Shown here in pieces: positions 16,142 through 24,700 of a stretch of 30,838 bases of DNA. The stretch is from Prolixibacteraceae bacterium UBA6029. GTDB lineage: Bacteria > Bacteroidota > Bacteroidia > Bacteroidales > Prolixibacteraceae. Location of the stretch: positions 1 to 30,838 of the forward strand of contig DIZL01000052.1 in assembly GCA_002429385.1 (NCBI GenBank), written 5' to 3'. The notes beneath the pieces are model-generated. The model saw only the letters and a list, made by a program, of their open reading frames with translations, did not search any database and was not told where the DNA came from. Position 1 is the first letter of the stretch, and each line of letters starts with the position of its first letter. Made by a program: the position numbers and the translations under genes.

Positions 16142-16873
16142 ATGGAAGTTGACATTTTTAACACCTATGAGGAATTAAGCCAAAAAGCAAAAGACATTAT
16201 TCTTCAGAAAATCAAAAGGAAAAAAGATCTGTTACTTTGTGCAGCGACAGGGGGAAGTCCAACGGAAACCTATCGTCTGCTGGGAAAAGAACATCTGCGC
16301 CGACCGGGTCTTTTTGCTGAACTGAGAATACTCAAGCTCGATGAATGGGGAGGGACACCTCTGGATGACAAGGGTACATGTGAATCTTATCTGCAGGATC
16401 ATCTCCTTCAGCCGCTTCACATTTCTGAATCCAGATATATAGGGTTCAACAGTTGTCCTGACGATCCCATGCAGGAATGCCTGAATATTCAGGAGCAACT
16501 CGACAAAGAGGGTCCGATCGATATATGTATCTTAGGCCTGGGTATAAATGGCCATCTGGCTCTTAATGAACCCGCCGAATACCTGCAACCGCATTGCCAC
16601 AAGGTCGAATTATCCGGGCAATCGCTTCAGCACCCTATGACCTCTGAAATGCTGATCAAACCGACCTACGGACTGACCCTTGGAATGGCTGATATATTTT
16701 GTTCGAAAATGATCATTATCCTGATCCATGGTCAGCAAAAGAAAAAGATGGTTAGTCAGTTATTATCAAAAAAAATAAGCAGTTCAGTCCCCGCATCTTT
16801 CCTGTGGCTGCACCCCAATGTAATTTGCCTGATTGAAAAAGACGCTTTAGACGAAACGGGAATACCCGTGTAA
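16142..16873 (+). CDS. agaI: Galactosamine-6-phosphate isomerase/deaminase (AgaI-like, NagB superfamily)
   Basis: A cytoplasmic 243-residue enzyme of the NagB/6-phosphogluconolactonase superfamily that converts a hexosamine-6-phosphate into a ketose-6-phosphate plus ammonia. Visible are the phosphate loop ATGGSPTETY (35-44), the catalytic LDEW (66-69, Asp67), GTCESYL (78-84), and GLGINGHLALNEP (132-144) with His138 and Glu143. The C-terminal PASFLWLHPNVICLI (217-231) is followed by a short tail. LDEW, GTCE, the 'LQPxCH' and 'QHxM' segments, and the FLWLHxNxxCLI end match E. coli AgaI rather than NagB as I remember them, including Asn136 where NagB has Asp141. The expected product is therefore tagatose-6-phosphate from galactosamine-6-phosphate. 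It needs a deacetylated substrate, yet no NagA/AgaA-type deacetylase is nearby. Specificity for gluco- or other amino sugars cannot be excluded. Confidence 0.75.
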   Translation: MEVDIFNTYEELSQKAKDIILQKIKRKKDLLLCAATGGSPTETYRLLGKEHLRRPGLFAELRILKLDEWGGTPLDDKGTCESYLQDHLLQPLHISESRYIGFNSCPDDPMQECLNIQEQLDKEGPIDICILGLGINGHLALNEPAEYLQPHCHKVELSGQSLQHPMTSEMLIKPTYGLTLGMADIFCSKMIIILIHGQQKKKMVSQLLSKKISSSVPASFLWLHPNVICLIEKDALDETGIPV

Positions 16874-16893
16874 TCCGCATAAATCAATTATCC

Positions 16894-18150
16894 ATGAGAC
16901 GAAACAAATTCGTTGTAGTTCTTATTCTTTGTATCTGGTTTGTCATTTCCTTTATAACCAATATTCTGGGACCCATCATGCCTGTCCTGATCGACAATTT
17001 CAAGCTCAGTCTCACACTGGCGGCATTCCTCCCGTTTTCATTTTTTCTGGCCTATGGTATCATGTCTATACCTGCCGGTATGATGATTGAACGTTTTGGT
17101 AAAAAACCTTCCATGCTGGTGGCTTTTGGGCTAACATTCACAGGGTCTTTTCTTTTTGCCACCTTCCCTGTATACGTCATGGCATTGGCTTCCTTATTCA
17201 TCATCGGAATCGGGATGGCCATGCTCCAGGTCATCATTAATCCCTTAATGCGGGAAGCAGGCGGAGAAGAACATTTTGCTTTTAACTCTGTCCTTGCCCA
17301 GCTTATTTTTGGAGCCGCTTCGTTTGTGAGCCCGTTTGTTTTCACTTACCTGATGCGCGAACTGAATGATTACCACGGTGGAGGAAACCTGTTTATCCAT
17401 ACCTTAAGCTTGCTCACCCCCAAAGACCTGCCGTGGAGCTCCTTATACTGGATATTTTCGCTCATTCTTATCGTGATGCTTTTGGTGATCAGCTTTGTAA
17501 AACTGCCAAAGGTTGATTTGAAGGAAGACGAAAAAGCCGGCGCTTTTCAAAGTTACATCGATCTATTCCGTAAGAGGCAAGTCAATTTGTATTTCCTGGG
17601 CATCATGGCTTATGTGGGGACCGAACAGGGTCTTTCGAACTGGATGAGTAAATTTCTGAATACCTACCACGGTTTTAATCCTGAAATGGAAGGAGCATCT
17701 GCCATAGCATGGTTTTGGGGTCTGATGTCGGTAGGTTGTCTGCTTGGATTGCTTATCTTAAAGCTGGCCGATTCCAAACTCGTATTAAAAGTATTCACTC
17801 TGCTGGCTATGGCCACAATTGCCCTTGCACTTTTCGGTCCTGCACAACTGTCGCTCTGGGCCTTCCCCACTGCCGGCTTTTTCCTTTCCATCATGTTCTC
17901 AGTAATATTTTCTCTGGCCCTTAATTCAGTAGATAAACATCATGGTTCATTCTCCGGGATCCTTTGTTCAGGAATATTGGGAGGCGCTCTTGTACCACTT
18001 ATAATCGGGTGGATTGGCGACCAGATAGGACTGCGCCCTGCCATGCTCTTCCTCTATATTACCCTGGGATATATCCTTGCTATACCATTTTGGGCAAAGC
18101 CTTTGGTAAATAATAAAACGATAAAGTTTGCCGAACTGTTTAAAAAATGA
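16894..18150 (+). CDS. FucP/NagP-type MFS sugar permease
   Basis: A 418-residue inner-membrane symporter with about 12 hydrophobic helices, of the fucose:proton symporter branch of the MFS. Features include the loop IPAGMMIERFGKK (66-78), the helix-4 region GIGMAMLQVIINPLMREAGG, SVLAQLIFGAASFVSP, and in the second half YVGTEQGLSNWMSKF, a hallmark of this branch where Glu acts in proton/sugar coupling. Bacteroidota use such permeases for free monosaccharides (fucose, N-acetylglucosamine, galactose). It lies between the isomerase and the ROK kinase, so it should import the monosaccharide they metabolise, presumably an amino sugar released in the periplasm. No SusC/SusD pair occurs in the window, so this is the only sugar-transport system visible here. 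Confidence 0.88.
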   Translation: MRRNKFVVVLILCIWFVISFITNILGPIMPVLIDNFKLSLTLAAFLPFSFFLAYGIMSIPAGMMIERFGKKPSMLVAFGLTFTGSFLFATFPVYVMALASLFIIGIGMAMLQVIINPLMREAGGEEHFAFNSVLAQLIFGAASFVSPFVFTYLMRELNDYHGGGNLFIHTLSLLTPKDLPWSSLYWIFSLILIVMLLVISFVKLPKVDLKEDEKAGAFQSYIDLFRKRQVNLYFLGIMAYVGTEQGLSNWMSKFLNTYHGFNPEMEGASAIAWFWGLMSVGCLLGLLILKLADSKLVLKVFTLLAMATIALALFGPAQLSLWAFPTAGFFLSIMFSVIFSLALNSVDKHHGSFSGILCSGILGGALVPLIIGWIGDQIGLRPAMLFLYITLGYILAIPFWAKPLVNNKTIKFAELFKK

Positions 18151-18182
18151 CCATTATTGTAACTGAATTTAAATAACTGAAT

Positions 18183-19028
18183 ATGAAACTGATTGGCGTC
18201 GACCTTGGAGGAACAAAAATTACTGCTGCCCTGATTGAAGATACCAAAATCATCCGTCAATATACCTGTATGACTCCATACGATCAGGAAAAACTGGTCG
18301 TTGTCAAAGCAATTACTGCCGCCATTTCAGAGGTATTTGATCCTGAGATTGCGGGAATAGGCATTGGCGTACCGGGGCTGGTCGATCTGCAAAACAATAC
18401 GGTAATTGATGTCACCAATATTCCTTCCTGGGATGTGGTTCCTTTGAAGCAGTTGTTGGAAGACCATTTTCAAAAACCTGTTTTTGTGAATAACGATGCC
18501 AACTGCTTTGCTGTGGGTGAGAAATACTTCGGCAAGGGCCAGGCCTACAAAGACTTTGTGGGAATGACTATTGGCACCGGACTGGGGGCAGGAATCATCA
18601 TCAACAATCACCTCTATTCGGGAAGGTATTGCGGAGCCGGTGAGTTTGGAACTATTGTATACAAGGACAAAACAGTTGAAGCCTACGCCAGCGGACAGTT
18701 TTTCAAGGATCAAAACCTGTCGGGAAAAGATCTTTCGAAACAGGCCCTGCTTGGTGATCCTAATGCCCTTCGACAATTCAACGAACTTGGAGAGCATATC
18801 GGAAGGGCCATTGCGACTGTGCTGTTTGCCCTTGCGCCCGAAGCGGTAATCCTGGGAGGCTCGGTCAGTCAGTCATTTCCCCTCTTTGAGCATGGCATGC
18901 GTTCGGTTCTGGAAAATGAATTCCCTTATCGTCGTCTCTATCAGGCGTTGACAATTGAAGCCTCTGAACTGAAGGACAGTTCAATCCTTGGCGCATCATC
19001 CCTGGTCCTTGATGCCTTAAACCTCTGA
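18183..19028 (+). CDS. ROK family sugar kinase lacking the zinc motif
   Basis: A cytoplasmic 281-residue ROK-family kinase that would phosphorylate the imported sugar with ATP at C6. The N-terminal phosphate-binding GVDLGGTKI (5-13), GIGIGVPGLVD (58-68), the catalytic base Asp105 in FVNNDANCFA, and GTGLGAGII (131-139) are intact. The following region, where most ROK proteins have GHxxx...CxCGxxGCxE, reads GAGEFGTIVYKD...VEAYASG. The zinc-ligand His and all three Cys are missing, and the segment is about 15 residues shorter. This alters the sugar-binding edge and may reflect a different sugar, such as galactosamine. It is the last gene of the operon, 32 bases after the permease. There is no DNA-binding domain, so it is a kinase rather than a NagC-type repressor. 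Confidence 0.87.
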   Translation: MKLIGVDLGGTKITAALIEDTKIIRQYTCMTPYDQEKLVVVKAITAAISEVFDPEIAGIGIGVPGLVDLQNNTVIDVTNIPSWDVVPLKQLLEDHFQKPVFVNNDANCFAVGEKYFGKGQAYKDFVGMTIGTGLGAGIIINNHLYSGRYCGAGEFGTIVYKDKTVEAYASGQFFKDQNLSGKDLSKQALLGDPNALRQFNELGEHIGRAIATVLFALAPEAVILGGSVSQSFPLFEHGMRSVLENEFPYRRLYQALTIEASELKDSSILGASSLVLDALNL

Positions 19029-19096
19029 TCAGGAAATACATAATCCAGACCACTCTCCTCAGGGAAACCACTTTTAATATTTCAGAACTTTTCCTC

Positions 19097-19122
19097 AAAA
19101 ACTATCAGCAAAGTGAGTTTTT
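19097..19122 (+). terminator. Candidate terminator of the catabolic operon
   Basis: AAAAACT (19097-19103) pairs with AGTTTTT (19116-19122) and the right arm merges into a run of seven T (19118-19124), about 70 bases after the ROK stop. The stem is AT-rich and therefore weak, so termination here may be incomplete and helped by the large palindrome that follows. Confidence 0.4.
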
Positions 19123-19264
19123 TTACCAAAAAGTTTTTATATTTAAGCCTCGAATGAGTTCATGCCAAAGTCTGAAGAAAATATTCAGAAATGAACCCAA
19201 CAACTCCGTACAGAGTTCATCTATTCGTTTAATTGTCATTCAGGAATGTTTTAAGTGTGTTTTA

Positions 19265-19459
19265 GCCGTACCCGGAAGGGATCCGGGAAGGGATTGCGTC
19301 GTACTTCCTTCGGATCAATTAATCTATGATTGATTTGCAACAGTACTAAGATTTGGATTTTAGTACTTTTATAGATCAGTCATAGTACAGATATAGACAA
19401 GGGATACCCTCGCGTTCCCTTCCCGATCCCCTGCCAAACCCTGCCCGGCTTAGTACGGT
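19265..19459. repeat. 195-bp imperfect palindrome
   Basis: The two halves are inverted copies over about 95 bases each, centred near 19354. Matching segments from outside in are CCGTAC/GTACGG, GGGATCCGGGAAGGGA with TCCCTTCCCGATCCC plus an adjacent GCG/CGC, CTATGATTGAT/ATCAGTCATAG, and the perfect inner AGTACTAA (19342-19349)/TTAGTACT (19360-19367). Ends are GC-rich and the core AT-rich. The size and terminal symmetry suggest a MITE-like non-autonomous element or a strongly folded RNA; no transposase ORF lies inside. Confidence 0.65.
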
Positions 19460-19900
19460 ATACCTCTGGTCAATCGCTTTAACCGATGGACTTTTCGCAA
19501 ACAAGCATTCTGAAGGGGCGAAAGATCCTAACTATTCAATCAGCAAATAGATCTCTTTTTTATTTGTAGCGATTTCCCTATCAGGCATTTCAATCAAATC
19601 CACGGTGACCTGTAACTCAAACTTAATTAGCACATTCTCCCTGTGGTACTGACCTTATAAATGAATAAGCCATTTGTTCGTTTCCTTTTTTCTTAATAAC
19701 CTACAGTTGAATCTCTTCCAGCTTGGCATACTTCATTTGGCGGATAATGATCTACTCCTTTTTATGTATATAGAATACGCTAAAAAGATTAGAAGTTTGC
19801 ACCTTACGGTCTTTTTATCGATAGCACGGTTCATTAATTTTAATAGCCCAATTTGTTAGATACCAATTCATATGAACCTCCTTCCTACTAAAACCAAAAG

Positions 19901-20761
19901 ATGAGACAACTAAAAATTGCAAAACAAATTACAAGCAGGGATTCCTTATCGCTGGATAAATACCTGCACGAAATTGGAAAAGTTGAATTAATTACACCTA
20001 TCGAAGAAACTGAACTGGCCAAACGGATACGGAAAGGAGATAAGGATGCGCTGGAGAAATTGATAAAGGTCAATTTAAGGTTTGTGGTATCCTGCGCCAA
20101 ACAGTATCAAAATCAGGGTTTAAGCTTGCCTGATCTGATAAATGAAGGCAATTTGGGTCTAATCAAAGCGGTTCAGAAATATGATGAAACGCGTGGGTTT
20201 AAATTTATTTCCTACGCAGTTTGGTGGATTCGCCAATCCATCCTACAGGCGCTGGCCGAACATGCAAGACTGATTCGCTTACCGGTCAACAAAATCGCAT
20301 CGATTACACGCATCAATAAGACATTTACACGACTTGAACAGGATTTTCAACGGGAACCTACCGTCGAAGAAGTGGCCCGTGAAATCGAGACTACCTGCGA
20401 GGAGGTGGAAGATTCACTAAAAGTTGCCTCGCATCATATTTCAATCGACACACCGATACATGCTGATGAGTGTATTAGCTTATATGATGTTCTGTTAAAT
20501 GAAGATTCACCCAGTCCTGATTCAGGTTTAATGAATGTTTCACTGAGTCAGGAAATTGAACGGACTCTTTCAACACTGGCTGAGCGCGAAGCAGATGTGA
20601 TTCGATATTATTTCGGACTAAGTGGTTACAATGAGCATACTTTGGACGAAATTGGAAATGAATTCGGGCTGACACCTGAAAGAGTCAGGCAGATTAAAGA
20701 GAAAACCATAAAAAAGATGCGAAGTCATAGCCGAACCAATTTGCTTAAAGCCTTTCTGTAA
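19901..20761 (+). CDS. RpoD-like sigma-70 factor, probable paralogue
   Basis: A 286-residue group 1/2 sigma factor without region 1.1, the length typical of Bacteroidota RpoD. Visible are region 1.2 (SLDKYLHEIGKVELITPIEE, 17-36), region 2 with NLRFVVSCAKQYQNQGLSL, DLINEGNLGLIKA and the -10-binding KFISYAVWWIRQSILQAL (about 101-118), region 3, and region 4 with the helix-turn-helix TLDEIGNEFGLTPERVRQIKEKTI. It differs from the usual housekeeping RpoD at normally conserved spots: AEHARLIRLPVNKIASITRI instead of AEQSRIVRLPLNKVGSLNKI, and Cys in FVVSCAK. This suggests a second, specialised RpoD-type factor rather than the single essential copy. It is monocistronic and followed within 300 bases by an ECF sigma gene on the same strand. 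Confidence 0.9.
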   Translation: MRQLKIAKQITSRDSLSLDKYLHEIGKVELITPIEETELAKRIRKGDKDALEKLIKVNLRFVVSCAKQYQNQGLSLPDLINEGNLGLIKAVQKYDETRGFKFISYAVWWIRQSILQALAEHARLIRLPVNKIASITRINKTFTRLEQDFQREPTVEEVAREIETTCEEVEDSLKVASHHISIDTPIHADECISLYDVLLNEDSPSPDSGLMNVSLSQEIERTLSTLAEREADVIRYYFGLSGYNEHTLDEIGNEFGLTPERVRQIKEKTIKKMRSHSRTNLLKAFL

Positions 20762-20765
20762 GTCC

Positions 20766-20817
20766 TATCGAATCGTTAAATCATTTTTGCTTTTATTCAT
20801 CCCGGCCAGATTCGATA
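20766..20817. repeat. Inverted repeat after the RpoD-like gene
   Basis: TATCGAAT (20766-20773) and ATTCGATA (20810-20817) are perfect inverted copies separated by 36 bases, starting right after the stop codon. No T-run follows the right arm. It may form a 3' stem; no function is assigned. Confidence 0.35.
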
Positions 20818-20926
20818 ATGGAATGTAAAAGATGAGATGCAAAAGAAGAGTTAAAAAGAAGAATTAAAGAGTGTGAATGGTAAGTTTTATTCAGAAAACA
20901 GATCTGTAAGCCGTATTCAATTTCTA

Positions 20927-20950
20927 TCGGTTTTTACCGACGAAAACCGA
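20927..20950. repeat. Inverted repeat upstream of the ECF sigma gene
   Basis: TCGGTTTT (20927-20934) pairs perfectly with AAAACCGA (20943-20950) around an eight-base loop, 85 bases before the ECF start. It could be an operator, or part of a terminator for the preceding gene (T-rich left arm). The sequence does not decide between them. Confidence 0.35.
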
Positions 20951-21034
20951 AATGAAGAAAAGTGGTGCAATCAATCAAATTGGATGATCTGAATCGATAA
21001 ATCAGGTCGCTAACAACCATTTAAAGCTTAAGCC

Positions 21035-21541
21035 ATGACACAATTTCAATTTAATACGACCATTTTAGACATGCAGGAAAAGTTGCTGTTTTATGCGTTG
21101 AGTCTCACATCAGACCAGGAGAAAGCACAGGATCTTCTTCAGGAAACTTTTTTAAAAGTACTCACAAACAGTGATAAGTTTACACAAAACACCAATTTTA
21201 AAGCATGGGTTTATACCATCATGAAGAATACCTTCATCAATGATTATCGAAAAAACGAAAAGAAGAAAAATAGTATCAACCGGGCCTTTCAGGAGATTCA
21301 TCTGAGGATACAAAATGATAAAACTTATCCGTCGCCTGAATCCAGTTACAACTCGAAAGAAATTATGAAATCTATCAAAACGCTTGATGCGGAATACCGG
21401 ACTCCCTTTGAAATGTTCCTGGATGGATATAAGTACAAAGAAATTGCCGAAATTCTTCAGATCCCTCTGGGTACGGTCAAGAGTCGTATTTTCTTTGCCA
21501 GGAAAAAACTTGAAAAAACACTTAAAGGTTATGTCTCTTAA
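21035..21541 (+). CDS. ECF (sigma-24 type) RNA polymerase sigma factor
   Basis: A 168-residue cytoplasmic ECF sigma factor with only regions 2 and 4. Region 2 (about 10-80) includes YALSLTSDQEKAQDLLQETFLKVL and the -10 recognition helix NFKAWVYTIMKNTFINDYRK. Region 4 (about 108-165) has YRTPFEMFLDGYKYKEIAEI followed by LQIPLGTVKSRIFFARKKL. These are standard for the family. There is no adjacent anti-sigma factor (FecR, zinc anti-sigma or membrane protein) on either side, so how it is controlled is not visible. The downstream histidine kinase or envelope genes are possible partners by proximity only. It ends at a hairpin 43 bases downstream. Confidence 0.92.
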   Translation: MTQFQFNTTILDMQEKLLFYALSLTSDQEKAQDLLQETFLKVLTNSDKFTQNTNFKAWVYTIMKNTFINDYRKNEKKKNSINRAFQEIHLRIQNDKTYPSPESSYNSKEIMKSIKTLDAEYRTPFEMFLDGYKYKEIAEILQIPLGTVKSRIFFARKKLEKTLKGYVS

Positions 21542-21583
21542 ATAGGTTTTGGTAAAGGTTAGTATTTATTGGGTTCAAGTGTA

Positions 21584-21612
21584 GAAATGATCCGCCCTTC
21601 GCGGGTCATTTC
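21584..21612 (+). terminator. Hairpin after the ECF sigma gene
   Basis: GAAATGA pairs with TCATTTC and, inside a single T-G step, CCGC pairs with GCGG around a CCTTC loop. The right arm is followed by TCATTTAT, a poor T-tract, so this is a likely but not ideal intrinsic terminator. Confidence 0.55.
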
Positions 21613-21745
21613 TCATTTATAACCGACCAAAGGAATGAGTATGATCATCAGTTATTTTCATTTATGTGCAATAATTTAAAATGGAATTCATATATTAGTA
21701 TATTAAAAATCGCAATCCGGTTTTTAAATTCGTTTCCGTAGATTA

Positions 21746-24700
21746 ATGTGCTCCTTCAAATCCAGATCTTGGGAGACTACAGGTATTCATTTGAAAATAA
21801 ATGGAATAGATTATGAAAAAAATGGCAACTCGGTAGCGACTCTTCTTCGTCTGAAGGCTGAAAACTTAAACAAAAACGAGGAACTGTTAAGAACGATTAC
21901 AGAGAATGCTCCCGACATCATTATGCAGCTGGATCAAAAAGGTACCATTCTGTATATGAACAGGGCTTTGCCGGGATATACCCCGGAAAAGAGTATCGGG
22001 AAAAGCTTTCAGGAATGGACATTGCCTGAATACCATGAATTGATGAATCGTTCATTGAAACTTGTTTTTGATGAGGGCACAACTCAATCATTTCTTTCGC
22101 GCGGATTAGACAAAAAGGATCAGATACATTGGTATCGAACCAGTATATCAGCGGTAAAGGAAGAAAACCTTGTTCGAAATGCCATTCTGTTTACCCGGGA
22201 TATTACTGACAGTATTCTAAATGAAGAAATACTACAGGAGAGTGAGGAAAAACACTTTGAAATATATACTTCAATGTCAGAAGGATTAGCGGTCCACAAA
22301 CTGATTTTTGACCCTTTGGGAAAAGCGGTTGATTATCTGATTACCGAGGTGAATCCGGCTTACGAAAAGATTACGGGCATAAGACGAGATGAAGTCATCA
22401 ACAGAAAAGCCAGTGAAATTTACACCATTGCAACAGCGCCTTACCTGGAACTCTATGCACAGGTTGAGTCTTCAGGGGAGTCAACCTTCTTTGAAACATA
22501 TTTTCCTCCGATGAATAAACATTTCTCCATATCTGTTTTTTCGCCGGGTAAGGGAAAATTTGTAACCGTATTTAAGGATATCACGGAGCAAAAAAAATCT
22601 CAAGACCTTTTGCGGGAAAGTGAGTATTTCTTTCGGGAATCGCAACAAGCCGCATTTATAGGTTCTTTTAAAACTGACTTCGAAGTCGGACTGTGGGAGT
22701 CATCCAAAGTGTTGGATCAGATTTTTGGAATTGACAAGACCTATGCCAGAAGCATTGAGGGATGGTTAAACATTGTACATCCGGAGGATCGGGAAATGAT
22801 CAATCACTACTTAAGGCATGAAGTCTTGGGGAAAAGTGTTCCTGTTAATAAAGAACATCGGATCATTCGGAAAAATGACGGCCAAATGCGGTGGGTTCAT
22901 GTATTGGGGCAGGTTGATTATGACACCGGGAATAAGGTCAGATCTATATTTGGAACCATTCAGGATGTCACCGAACGCAAGATGAGAGAGGAAGTTCTCC
23001 ATAAACTTAATAATACTCTTACAGCCCTTGGCAATAGCAGTCAGGCCATGGCACAAGCCCGGGATGAAGAAGATTATTTGCAGAAAGTATGCCGGATTGT
23101 TGTGGAAGATACCGGATTTGCCATGGTATGGATTGGTTATGCCGAAGATGATGAGGCAAAAACCATCCGACTGGTAGCGAGTGCCGGTTTTAATGATAAT
23201 TATCTTGAAACCATCCGGCTGAGCTGGGCAGATAATGAATATGGACGCGAACCAACAGGTATCGCAATAAGAACAGGGGAAATGGGTATCTGCAACAATA
23301 TGCTCACTGATCCGGCCTTCGAACCCTGGCGGGAAAAGGCAATAAAGCGGGGTTATGCCTCATCGATCGTCTTTCCTTTAAAATCAGGGGAGGCTACCTT
23401 TGGAGCCATCACTATTTACTCCAAAGAAACCGAATCATTTTTGGACGATGAGATTAAAATGTTATCCAAACTTGCTTCTGATTTGGCCCATGGAATTACA
23501 ACTCTCCGTTTGAGAGAAGCCAATCAATTGGCCGAGAGGGAACTGATTAAAACACATGAAGAACTTGAAGAACTAGTAAAAAAGAGAACAACTGAATTGC
23601 TGTCAGCCAACGAAACTCTAAAATTAACAGAAGATAAATACCGCAAGGTGGCTGATTTTGCAACCAACTGGGAGTTCTGGGTTAGTCCGACCGATCACAT
23701 GATTTATTGCTCGCCTTCCTGCGAACAAATAACAGGCTACACGGCTACGGAATTTGTCGTTAATTCACGGCTTATTCTGGAAATTATTCATCCTGATGAT
23801 TTACACCTATATCTGGACCATAAGGAGATAGAATTACAGGGAAATATCTGTGCACATGAAATACAATACCGAATTTATCGTAAAGATGGAATGATCAGAT
23901 GGATTAGTCATTTTTACCAACCTGTATACGATGACTCTAAAAATTTCAGGGGAATCAGGGGAAGCAATAAAGATATCACCGCCCGTAAAAAAATGGAAGA
24001 ATTGCTTAAGACGAGCAATCGAAAATACAGTCTTCTTTCGGCCAATATATCAGATGGCATATTTATTTACAGAAACGGTGCCTTCGAATACGTAAACTTA
24101 GCGATGAGTCATATTTTTGGATATTCAGAACATGAATTTACAGGAATGAATCTGAAACATTTAGTTGTAAATGACAATTGGGGTGAACTGGAATTCATCG
24201 ATCACATGAAAGCCCCAATCAGCCAGATTCGCAATATGGAATTGGAATGCATAAGAAAGGACAAATCGACAGTTTTTGTGGAGTTTTTATACAATTATAT
24301 AACCAAAGAAAAAGTCATCTACGGTGTAGTACACGACATTACGGATAAAAGGCAAATCCAGAAAAACATTCTCAAAGCGATTATACAAACTGAAGAAAGA
24401 GAGAGATACAATTTTTCAAAAGAACTACATGACGGGGTAGGTCCCCTGCTGTCAGCCATAAAGCTTTATCTGCAATGGTCGGAAAGGGCAAAGAGCGATA
24501 AATCACGTGAAGAAATTATTCGTAAGGCTGAAGAAATACTCGAGGAAACATTGGTGACGGTGAAAGAGATATCCAGCAAGCTTAGTCCCCATCTTCTTAC
24601 CAATCACGGTCTGGTGTCAGCAATTCAGAGTTTCATTGGTAAACTGGAAGAAACATCAGCAATCCACATTTCTTTTGAAACCAATCTCAACGGGCGTTTT

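Larger units (their letters stand above)
19029..19900. other. Long intergenic region between the operon and the sigma-factor gene
   Basis: These 872 bases hold a weak hairpin with a T-run (19097-19122), a 195-bp imperfect palindrome (19265-19459) and otherwise AT-rich sequence. The palindrome TTCATATGAA is at 19867-19876, 25 bases before the sigma-factor ATG. No ORF with convincing coding character was seen; a 61-codon frame at 19674-19859 is low-complexity. No clear TAnnTTTG promoter was found in front of the sigma gene. Confidence 0.6.

Noticed and set aside
16142..16873. Asn136 where NagB has its Asp in the GxGxDGH motif, as a sign of a dead enzyme
   Set aside because: E. coli AgaI, which the protein resembles more closely, also has Asn there; Asp67, His138 and Glu143 are intact.
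19674..19859. 61-codon plus-strand ORF before the sigma gene
   Set aside because: Low-complexity Leu/Phe/Asn-rich translation, AT-rich intergenic DNA and no recognisable domain; treated as non-coding.
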